Origin: Tetraselmis striata
Taxonomy: Eukaryota; Chlorophyta; Chlorodendrophyceae; Chlorodendrales; Chlorodendraceae
Direction: 5' to 3'
Length of the DNA: 64,000 bases
Assembly: GCA_006384855.1 (NCBI GenBank)
Contig: VCJN01001809.1
Coordinates: 1 to 64,000, forward strand
Shown: positions 21,931-31,460 of the stretch, piece by piece
Layout: every line of letters starts with the position of its first letter
Numbering within the stretch: the first letter of the stretch is position 1
Position numbers and translations under genes: made by a program
Notes under the pieces: generated by a model
What the model saw: only the letters and a program-made list of their open reading frames with translations
What the model was told of the DNA's origin: nothing
Databases searched by the model: none

Positions 21931-22743
21931 GACGCACCGACAAGGGGTGAGAGCTACCGTGTCGATGTACAGACTTAAATAACATGAACCAGGCGATAAT
22001 AGCGATAATAGGATACGCTTCGCTGGATTAGCGACGACTGCTCTCCTCCCGCCCATGCAGCCAGCGGCCACTTTGCCCCTGTGTTCCATGTGACCTAGGC
22101 ATCAACTCATACAGCGCACACACCCCTCCAGAACAAAGCCGCTCTAGGTATGATGTTCTCTAGGTGCTATGCACGGGGCTACCCTATCATTATCGGGATT
22201 GAGCGACGTACCCTATGCAATCCGGCGCGTCGTGATGCCCCACAAGCTACCTATGTATGTGTGCACACAATGTAAATTAACTCTCTCCGCTCTCTCTGCT
22301 CTCCCTCTCTCTCTCTCCCTATTTTGACAAGGCCACTTTTCTGTAATAATAGTGTATATGCTTTAGTAGATAGACCTTATGGCACTTCTGGCACTCGTAG
22401 TAGTAGCTTCTAGCTAGCATTATCACTGGTCGGTACTGCTCCACGGGCTGATGCGTGCGAGGCTGCTACAAGTATGAGTATTTGGCGGTCTACAGTCAAC
22501 ACTCAATGCTTGTAAAACGCCAGATCATAGGAGGATACATGATGTGTTTGGCAACGACATCCACGCTCTGGTTGTATTGCTACTCATTTAGTGCCGCACA
22601 CACTCTCTACTTTCCCTCACGGCATGGTACAGGTACGTACCGACGCTCACCAGTAGCATCGAACGACGAAATCACCAATACCGTTCAAGAAAACTCCCCC
22701 CGTCACAACACCAACACATGGCTTAAGTACATAGTGTCCGAAA
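21931..22743. other. Intergenic stretch with a CT-rich run
   Basis: A polypyrimidine run (ctctctccgctctctctg type, 22,279-22,320) lies here. No gene is recognised. Confidence 0.5.
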
Positions 22744-24409
22744 TTCCTACCCCGCCACACGCCGGCCTCCGCCGCCTGCCGCCACATGCTCCTGCCATGC
22801 GCAGCCCGCCGAGTGCCTCCCCCCCAGTCCTCTTGCGACGGCCAGGAGGACAGATCCCCCGGTCGGACCTCAGACGAGGACATGGGGACGGAAGGCGAGG
22901 ACTCGCTGGGGAACCCGGGGCGGCCACAAGCGGACGAGGCAATGGCAGATCTGCCCCCATCGGTCGGCGGCTCAGCCGCCCCGCCGCCACACACACCCCA
23001 CCAGCACGTCTCATAGGACGCACCGGCCGACCCGGCCACCGCTGACTCACACGCCCCACCCCCGGGTGATGCAATAAAGGCTGAGGAGGGAGAGATCCCG
23101 GCCGGTCAGGCCGCAAACGCCCCCCCGGGCAGTGCGAGCCCGACCGCGCCGGATGATCAGACCATCCGCACCCCACGCAGATCCTTACGGATTCAAAAGC
23201 CGCATGCACAAGGGCCCCCGCCCAATGACGCCCCAGCCGCCCCTGCCCCTCGCGGCATCGTCAGAACCAAAACCAAAACCCATCGCTCCCTCAAGCGCAG
23301 TCTCAGCAATGGCCGCCATGCCGCTGCGACCGCAGCTACCTCTTATCCAGTGCCGCCCGCCCGGCCGCCCGCCCGTACGGACGACGATGCCGCTCACCCC
23401 ACCTCCCTCGTCCGCAAAACGACTACGTACGCCGACACACTGAGGCACCATAAGCCACGTCCCATAGCCCCCGCTAGATCCCCGGGACGCCCGACCGGCA
23501 CCACTTGCCCCAGCCTATCGGCCACCCCGGCAGGTACAGAGGCGCCACAGACTACAAGTCGCGGGCCACCACTTACTGCGGCCGACGCGCTACCCAAGCG
23601 AAGCGCGCGCCCTCGCGCCCAACCCCCGAAATACCGCACGGGGCGGTCGCTAAGGTGGCCGCTACCCTACAGAAAGCCCTAGAAGTCAAAACCCAAGTCC
23701 CAGCGGCGCCCGCGGCTCCACCACCAACAAACCAGGGCTCGGCCGGACCTTCCACAACCACATGGGCGCCCCCGCACCCCCCCCCCCCCCCCGCCCAACC
23801 CCTGCGCTGACATGGCGGGCCCAATGCGTCAACATACCCCAGACTGGCGCCGGCGGCCCAGCCCTGCCGGCGCTCTACAAACTTCGTCTTTACGACCTAA
23901 AACACCTAACCCGTACGGGCGAGTACAACCTCTCCCCCCCCCTCCCCCCCCCCTCCCCCCCCCCCCCATCGGACACAGCCACCCTGGTGCACAACGACAT
24001 AGCCAACCCCCAACACGAAAGCACCACTTATGTCGAACGCCACAACGCGTCGGCGCCCATTCTCCACAACACCAACAAACACTAGTCCCACATCACAGCA
24101 ACCCCCGCGGACATGTACGTCTGCTTCAAACGCCTTAAGGCGGCAAGACATACATGGCTTTAGTAACTCCTCCGCCGCTCCCCCGCCCCCCCCCCCCCCC
24201 ACACACACACATCTGCCTCTCCCCCACCGACGCACACTCCACTGGCTACCGTCCGACCCCCCAAACACAAATACCCCCTCAACGACCTCTGCGCCCGCGA
24301 ACAGACCGCCTACCCCCACACGCAACTACCACCGGCGGTAAATCCGTGCTCCCTGCTCGCCGACACCGAAACAAGCAGCACTCCCCCGAACGACACCTCC
24401 CCCATCTAA
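22744..24409 (+). pseudogene. Degenerate Pro/Ala-rich coding region of unknown family
   Basis: GC-rich DNA in which protein-like pieces appear in more than one plus frame: DEDMGTEGEDSLG, RTPRRSLRIQKPHAQG, WRAQCVNIPQTGAGGPALPA, DMYVCFKRLKAARHTWL and HKYPLNDLCAREQTAYPHTQ. Poly-C runs (23,777-23,795, 23,932-23,968) break it further. The basic RRSLRIQKP word resembles linker regions of retroelement polyproteins, but that is weak. It looks like a decayed gene or element; I do not recognise it. Confidence 0.35.
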
Positions 24410-24494
24410 CAACGGCCGCGATGGCGCCCGCTTCGGCATGGGGCCCCTGCACGATACCTAGAGCGGGCAGGACGCTCCGGCTGCCTTAGTCCAG

Positions 24495-25301
24495 CTAGGT
24501 CTCCTCTGCGGGACACCCATACCTTAGTCGGAGTGGACGGTAACAAGGCACCGCCCTAGCCCGACCCCTACTTGAGCAGCGGGTCGATGTTGCAACTAGC
24601 GGACCAACAACCAATAACAATGCTCCGGAGTTCGACACTGTAGAGCCGGAACTGTACTCAGAATGATCGAGGTAGGTAGGATAGTATTGCACTGCCTTGT
24701 TGAGGGTGGTAGCCACGCCAGGACTCTCGTGGTCGGAGATAGGTGTCGCTCCGCCACCGACGATTGCCTGCCAGTTGACGGATCCTGTGTCGGTAGAGTT
24801 GCTGAAATACAATTCATACTGGACATAAGGGTAGTCGACGGCTGAGCCGCCTAGATTAATCTGTGTGACAGCGGAGACGTCGAATAGGTGAACGGGCTGG
24901 GCTACAACGCCTCCAGCCACTAGCTCTGCCGAACGTAGCTCATTATTACCGTTCCCGCGACGCCAAGCACCGTAATTCCTAAGAGTAAACACAGAGCGAC
25001 GTAGTGTGTTGCGAAGCAGCTTGTTCGCACGACGACGTGAGGAGATCCGCTTTCCGTATCGAGCTCTAATGCGCTGATAGTCGTTTCCGGTTTGCGGGCA
25101 GTATTGGTACTTGGCATTTTGTTTTGTCTTAGTGTTAGATGAAGATGCCTTGAACTTCTTATAAACACCTGCCGCCTGCTTGCCTAGGGCTGCGCCTGTA
25201 CGAACAGCGTTGGCCATACGACCGACCTGTCTCCAGGAGTTCGTGTTGTAACCAGGGAGCTTGCGCTTCTCAGACTGTTGGAGGCGGCGACGGTAGGGCA
25301 T
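24495..25301 (-). pseudogene. Capsid-like part of the CRESS fossil
   Basis: The first 100 or so residues are rich in Arg/Lys (MPYRRRLQQSEKRKLPGY, RYGKRISSRRRANKLL), as in the DNA-binding N-terminal arms of CRESS capsids. The rest is beta-rich and neutral (ELVAGGVVAQPVHLFDVSAV), compatible with a jelly-roll. Assignment rests on composition and the neighbouring Rep part. Confidence 0.6.
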
Positions 25302-25323
25302 TGTATAATTTACATGGACATAT

Positions 25324-25839
25324 TTATGCCAGGAGGTCTACGACGTTGCTCTTACGCTTGCGGAGATTAATCACGGTAAACTTGCGCTGGAACTGGCCCC
25401 ATGGCTCTTCCTCATTCTCCACGATGCGAGAGAAGACGTGTTCCGGAGGCTTGATGGAGGCTACGCGAATCTCCTTGGCCAAAAAGGGAACCGATTCACG
25501 GTTCCGCCACTTGACAGTCTTGGGCCACTTATCGACGAGGTCCAGGAGTTCAGAGAACTTAATCTGGCCACGAAACTCGTTGAAAATAACAACGGGGTGA
25601 CCCTTGTAGCCGTCCCACCATTCCTCGTTGAGGTTCTTCACATAGTGTGTGTCGGGATCGTATCCTTCGAAAACCTTGTGGCTCTTGCCACTTGCGGTGG
25701 GACCGGTGTACCAAATGCCCTTTGTTACTCCGGAGCTCTTATTGTTCGGATGGGCATCATCATACAAGCATCGATAGTTCGATACGACACACGCCGGGCG
25801 CGCTGATGCGGGGATATTAAGTTGGTCGTGCGGGTGCAT
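25324..25839 (-). pseudogene. Rep helicase part of the CRESS fossil
   Basis: It shows Walker A in GIWYTGPTASGKSHKVF, Walker B in VVIFNEFRGQIKFSELL, and a motif C region in IRVASIKPPEHVF, followed by an arginine-finger-like RKF. This order and the NEFRG form are typical of CRESS Rep helicases. Only this part of Rep is recognisable. Confidence 0.8.
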
Positions 25840-26792
25840 GGCTCAAGAAGGGTGGAGACACGGGGAAAGTAAACTTGGGAACCTGGATGATGATATACCC
25901 CGTAGCAGATACCATATTCATTTACTATTGATTATCGATATACAATGTAGCGACTATAATACTGGCGGTATGTAAGCGTTATTTCCAGGTAAATTGCAAC
26001 TACATCGAGACATGATATGATAATTGCAGCGCCCCGCCGCGCCTGTAAGAGTACAATTATTCTGCATGTAGACGAACAACGGGGTGTAGACGGGGTGTAG
26101 ACGAACAACGGGATATGCCGATATTTAATCGTTCATTTAATTCTATATAATCGTACCTTGTTGTTGGTACCATCTGTACTTCGGTGACTATTCGTACGAT
26201 ACTCGTACGCGTTGTGGGGTACAGGCAGAATTATTTTATTGGCCGTGTTCGCATCCTTGAATTATATTATACACGCCCACCCACCCACCCACCGCCTGGG
26301 CGGGCCCGACGACCGTCCTCGGCCCTCGGAATCGCGGGCCCTTCCTCCGCCTCCACCCCCGGCTGGGGATGGGGCGGGGCTCGTGCACGGGTGGCGCCTT
26401 GGTAGCCTTGGCCCCGCCCGTGCTGCCACTGCCGCGGAGGAGCAGTGTGAGCTGGACACCGGCGTCTTACGTCGTTGCTGGTCCGGTCAAGTCCCGTTCG
26501 CTAATCTTTGAGCACCCTCTCCCCACTAGGCTCCCAGCATGTCTCGTAATTATACTGCAATACCCTGTATTTATCTTGTAATCTTACCAGTAGTATGACA
26601 CTTGTCTGTAGTCATTCCGTGACGTACTCGTAATAAACTGCATCAGGCGCATATCACACGTCCTCGCGACGTTGCATCCAACGCGGACTATTTTTACATC
26701 TGCCCCTTGAAGCCCGACAATCTCGATACGCTCTGGCCTAATCCGCGATAGCGCGCGCGCGGCAGTGCCAGTGGGCGGGCGGAATAAATTGC
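25840..26792. other. Intergenic stretch
   Basis: AT-rich to 26,270, with a short tandem of gacggggtgtagac words (26,072-26,110), then a GC-rich island with a cccacccacccaccc run (26,276-26,290). No gene is recognised. Confidence 0.5.
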
Positions 26793-27845
26793 TTACATCC
26801 GGTTTTGACTGGGACCGCCTCGGCGGCCGGCGTGCTGCTCGCGGGTGGCGGCAGCGGCTACGGCGGCCCGGCGGCCGGCCCGCGACCCGAGCGCCCCACC
26901 GCCCGCCCTGGCCCCGGCACCACGCCGGCCCTTGGCCAGCCCTCCAGCCGCCGGCTTGGCGGGATGCTTGGCCTTCTTGGACGGGGGCTCCGGGCTACTG
27001 CCCTCGTCGACGTTGTCGCCGGGGACGGCTTGCGTGGCGGCGCTAGCGTGGGCGGCCTTCTTGACCGCGTTGTTGTTGTTCTTGATGATGCCGCCCGCCC
27101 TCTTCTTCTGCCGCGCCGGCACGCCCGCGAATAAGCCGGGGAGTTTTGGAGACGCAGCGGTGCCCGCCAACGGCAACGACACGACCTTGGTGCGCTGAAC
27201 ACTCCATACAATCGGCTTACCGCCAAACGTATGGACTGGACGGGGGTCCGACACAGCGACTGCGAAAATTAGTATGCGCGTTGATTGCTTGTCGCGGCGG
27301 TGGTTATGTAATCGAACAAATGCGAAAACAAACGCGACTCACCTGCGGCTTCCGATGACGAGTGCGGCGTCACCTCGCAGACCTCCTCCTTGCCCTTGAA
27401 CGTCACGTTAGAAGGGGGGCACTTGCCGGCTTGGTAGTACCTCCGGAGCTCGCTTTGCTGCCATGCCTCTGCAAGGTCGAGGGCCTTCGCGAGTCGGTCC
27501 TCGCTCGGCAATGGTCCCTTCTATTCACCTACTAGGCCGTCATTGCCCTTATCTTGGAAGTTGTACCGAGCGAGGTAGTTCCTCACGTTCCCATGCCTCA
27601 TGTGCATCATAAGGTGCACCGTCAGCACAACCCACAAGTTTGGATGGTCGCAGTGGGGTTGGGAGGAAGGGGAGGGGGTGTACTCTCGAATCGCGGCGAT
27701 GACGGTCTCCTTGGCGTAGATGTGCTTTGCGGTTGTGTAGCCGGCACGGTAGTTGAAGGTAGCGTAGCAGATTCGCTCGATGTACGGGGGCGCGACGATA
27801 TGGGAAACCTCGGCATCTTCTTCAGAGGGGTAGCAAGGGATCCCC
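26793..27845 (-). CDS. Unknown basic nuclear-type protein, spliced
   Basis: Minus strand. An upstream exon begins at 27,845 after cactcacag and encodes YIERICYATFNYRAGYTTA and HCDHPNLWVVLTVHLMMH. A middle part (27,343-27,511, SEDRLAKALDLAEAWQQSEL) ends at donor GCAG|gtgagt. The last exon, from 27,235 after cccgtccag, joins in phase (G|TC) and encodes VHTFGGKPIVWSVQ, then a Lys/Arg/Ala-rich tail with an NLS-like PPSKKAKHPAK, ending at 26,793. One in-frame TAG (about 27,521) separates the first and middle parts, so there is either a missed intron or a broken gene. No family is recognised. Confidence 0.4.
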
Positions 27846-28064
27846 CTGTGAGTGTCGCGCGGTCAGCAATCGTCAAAGACATCCGACCGCACCGCCTTGT
27901 CCTGAGCTGCAGGAGCAACAACAAAAACGCGGCACGGGGCGGTTAACGCTTCTGAAATTAAGTCTTCTACGCAATCATGTCAGCCACCCGCCGATTGTCA
28001 GGGTGGACTCCAGCCCCCGGCTCGTGAAAGTATGGGATGGAAAGTCGACGGAGAACAATAATTT
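27846..28064. other. Intergenic gap before the DNA transposon
   Basis: No feature is supported. The left TIR of the 7.9-kb transposon begins at 28,065. Confidence 0.5.
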
Positions 28065-28080
28065 AACCTATTTTGCACCG
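28065..28080 (+). repeat. Left terminal inverted repeat
   Basis: AACCTATTTTGCACCG, a 16-bp perfect match to the right end. The match extends weakly outward (ttt against ttc). Confidence 0.8.
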
Positions 28081-28346
28081 TGTATTTCATTTGCACCGTA
28101 GGGTTTGATTATTTATACCCTAGTTCCCGGGTCTACTATCAGTACTTAAGACTCACGGGTAGCGTGGTGTAGCTTGGGTTTGTAGAACTAGGGTGCATGG
28201 CGGCATTCATCCGCGTGCACGCTAGCCGCGACGCATATCCGATGCTGGTTTTGGAGCATTTTGTACAAGATGGGACAAAGTGGAGGCAAGTCAATACTAT
28301 TATTATGATTAAATCCATCGCCTAGCCACAAGACGTTGCTAATAGT

Positions 28347-30650
28347 TTACTCGTTGAGCATACCCAACTCAAGCAAGTCCTTCTTCGTGGCTGCGTCAAA
28401 TTCGACGACTCCGCCTGGTTTGCGTTGCGCTGGGGTGGTTGACATGACGTGGACGCAGTTGTTTCGTGGCTCGCCTGGCTGATTTGCCACCCAGTTTGCG
28501 CGTATGTCTTCACGACTTGGACACTTTTACCGTACCACTTCTTTCTGATCATGGTGCCGTCCTCGTTGAACACCTCGCCACTTCCCGACGCGTCGTGGGT
28601 GGCCTTCGCGTACGATAGAGGGACGGCTTCAACAAGCTTCTACGGAAGCGCCAGGCACTTCTCCCAGCTTGTGTCAACCGGCTTTTTCCCTCCTTTTGTC
28701 TGCGCGTACAACCATAGGGGCATGAGAGGTTTGCCCTTTGCATCGGCATGGAAAGGCTCGTATACGGCCACGGTCAACGTGTCTTCGGTAGTCTCGCGCG
28801 ACTTCACAAGCCCGATGACGAATCTCGACGCCCAATCACCAAGAGTTTCATGACACTTGTCCTCCTCATGCACCTAATAATATGGCCAAGACCACGAGCT
28901 ATCAATCAGGAGCTGTCAGTCCCGAGCGAGACCCCATACCATTTTTGTCCCAGCTGGGACAAAATAACTAGCAAGGCAGATGCACAAAATTGTTTTGTCC
29001 CGTAAAGGACAAAAATGACAAACAATGGGACTCACATCGGAGACGTCGATGACAACGAGGTTCAAGCCCTTTGCATCGCTAGGCAATCTGTTGTCATGAA
29101 GCCTCTCCGTGGCGCCAGCGTGAACTCCCCGGAAGGCATTGTCATCTTGAAGCACTTGAGCTCGAACCTCGGCTTCAACGCGAGCGGCTTCGGCATTGTC
29201 GAGGTCGGCGTTGGTAGCCATCGAGTGACGTGCCTAAGCGGGCGCGGTCTGCCCATGCTCGCGCAAGAAGTTGTCAACTTCCTCTTTCCGCTGCGGCCAG
29301 AACCAGGAGAAAGCTGCCGAAGGAGCAGTTTGCTTCTCATCCAAGTAGTCAAGCAGGTTCTTCCAGCTATCGCGCTCGACTGGGGAGAAGTGCCACTGAA
29401 CCGTCAGGTCCGTGATGTACGACCTGACCTTCTTGAAGTCATCCAAGTACCTCTGGACCTTTAGCGCGTCGGGCTTCTTTTGTCGCACGAAGCGTACAAA
29501 AGGGGCCGGCCCGCACGAATCTCGGGCGTCCCAGTTGGCGCGCTCTTCAAGATCTCCACGGGCTCGAAATGCGGTGTGTTGGACCACAAAGCGGTGCGCA
29601 ACGAGCCGCCGGACCGGCGGCGTCATCACGCTTGAACTCGAATTTGTGCGGCTTGCTGATGTCATGGATGTGGTCTTGAAAATGGAGCCTTAGCCACCCA
29701 GAGACGTCGAGGGAGAATGTGAGCTGTGCAATCTCCGGAGTGGGCGAGAATGCCTTCGCCACCAAGTCAAGAATGGCCTCGACTATGTAGGCGGAGCTGC
29801 GAGATAGCGCAAGACTGATGCGGCTGAAAATGTGGTCAACCCGTTCATGAGTGTGCCCGACAGGCAGGAAGACCAAATGAATGACGTCGCACCTGGCAAT
29901 CGACACAAGCCATTTGCAGAGGGCCGCCGCGTTCCTATTCTTGTTCTCCCTGACGGTGTTGTCCATCTGGATTGTGATGTACGGAATATTTTTGCCTCGG
30001 AGTTGAATCATGCATCGCAGATCAAATTTCATCAGTCCATGGCCACTGGACAACTAGGGCGAATCAGTCGGGAGGACAACGAGCTAACCTTCACGATCGT
30101 GATCCATATCAGAGTGCAAGTCGTGGACGAATCATGGGGAATGGTGTTGGTGTAGGAGTAGATGTCGTCCGGGCGGTAGCCGTCGTACTCCACATGTGAG
30201 GTGGTACTTGAGGAGCATGTCGGGCTTCACAATCTTGGGGATGCGAACCTAGTGAGGCAGCATGGTGCTCGCGGAGTCCATGCTATCAATTTCGAAGAAG
30301 AAGAAGTTTCCATGGCCAAGGCGCGAGAAAGAAGTTTCCATGAAGACGGCGTTGTTTAGATTCCTTCGTTCTTGGCGCACTCTCTCGAGGTGGACCTTTT
30401 GCTCGGCTCTGACCTGACGCCTCACGAGCTGTTGATGTTGACGGTGCACTTGACGTTCCTCTTGCGTCATGTCCTTTGTGAAAATCTCGCGAGCTTGGTT
30501 TCTGAGCGCTTTGCCCGCCGCGCAAATGGGACAATGGCTGAATCGCTCCACCTTTGGCGTGGTGACATCCGGGAAGTCTTTATTCCAAGTCCGGCGGAAA
30601 GTGGCGAATGACGCGAGCTTCGCTTCACTCTCGGCAGCCAAATCTATAAA
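28347..30650 (-). CDS. DUF7869-type transposase-like protein
   Basis: Minus strand, several exons or frames. The N-terminal part (30,249-30,641) has a CPICAAGK zinc motif, a basic coiled region and EIDSMDSASTMLPH. The core (29,550-30,053) has IQMDNTVRENKNRNAAALC and FLPVGHTHERVDHIFSRIS, the signature DN...ENKN and GHTHxxxD blocks of the DUF7869 RNase H-like domain common in algal and oomycete transposon proteins. The rest carries DLTVQWHFSPVERDSWKNLL and WGVMNEDG-free tail pieces, ending KKDLLELGMLNE before the stop at 28,347-28,349. Frame shifts between blocks may be introns or decay. Likely role: DNA cleavage and joining for the element. Confidence 0.6.
28943..28964. repeat. 22-bp perfect palindrome
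   Basis: TTTTGTCCCAGC followed by its exact complement half TGGGACAAAA. It is built from the same gggacaaaa word that recurs in the array at 31,060-31,376, with another ttttgtcccg...ggacaaaa pair at 28,993-29,015. It lies within the 3' half of the minus-strand gene. Confidence 0.9.
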
Positions 30651-31059
30651 GCGGCAGGTAGTTTCAAAGGGTTTTTTTTAGCGATATTCTCTGTCGAAAT
30701 CGTGAAAGGGCTATCGATAGCGGGAAAGAATCGCACGCTAAAACCAATAAATACCATGTCGGCTTAATAGAGTGGAGAGAACGATTCCATGCGGGCAAAT
30801 TGACACGGTCAAATAATTCTAGCAGAAGCGGGATGGTTGTCATGCGCAACCTCCCCGCAACCGACGTGCTGGTCCATGTCGCACGTCGGGGTTGGGAGGC
30901 GGAAGCCCATAGCCGGGAGAGTGTCTCGTTACATAGAAGTGAGCAGGCCCGGAGCGCAGAACGCCTATATGGCTGGCGCCATGCGGTGCCCGCGGCGCGT
31001 GCGTAGCGCGGTGCTCGTACCACTCAGATATGTAGTAAATTACTAATACGCATACCCTA

Positions 31060-31376
31060 GCTACATTGTTTGGTGTACGACAGTGACAGCAACAATGGTG
31101 TCAACAATGGTTGTTCGCTCAAAGGTTTCTGTCGAAAAGTTTTGTCATCAACGGGACGACGAAAAAGTGTAGTCATCATGAGCGAGACAAAATCGGTCTT
31201 ACATAAGCGGGAAAAAGTCCCTTTGTAAGCAGCGGGACAAAACCGTTTTGTCATCATTGGGACGAAATCGATATCATGAGCGGGACAAAAATTTCTGTCA
31301 TGAGAGGGATGAAATAGTTCTAAAATCATTGGGACGAAATCGGTTAGGATAGTCATCGGCGGGACGAAATCGTTCT
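31060..31376. promoter_or_regulatory. GGGACRAAAT motif array between divergent genes
   Basis: About nine degenerate units of 25-35 bp, each with a core like gcgggacaaaatcg or ttgggacgaaatcg followed by ttctgtcatca spacers. It lies between the start of the minus-strand DUF7869 gene and the start of the plus-strand methyltransferase gene. This suits a shared promoter, transposase-binding subterminal array or both. Function is inferred from position only. Confidence 0.55.
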
Positions 31377-31460
31377 GTGGATTGACAGTTGGATAATTTG
31401 CACAAAGTCTTCGCAGATGCTTCGAGAGTTGGCAGGCGAATCAGGCTACAGAGCGACGGG

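Larger units (their letters stand above)
24495..25839 (-). mobile_element. CRESS-DNA virus fossil (Rep helicase and capsid parts)
   Basis: Two adjacent minus-strand frames 22 bp apart. The first has the superfamily 3 helicase half of a circular ssDNA virus Rep; the second is a basic-tailed capsid-like protein. Same-strand Rep then Cap is a layout seen in part of the phylum Cressdnaviricota. The nuclease half of Rep, an origin stem-loop and a second genome copy are not seen, so it is an incomplete integrated copy. Both visible frames are long and open, which suggests a fairly recent integration. The exact family is not determined. Confidence 0.75.
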
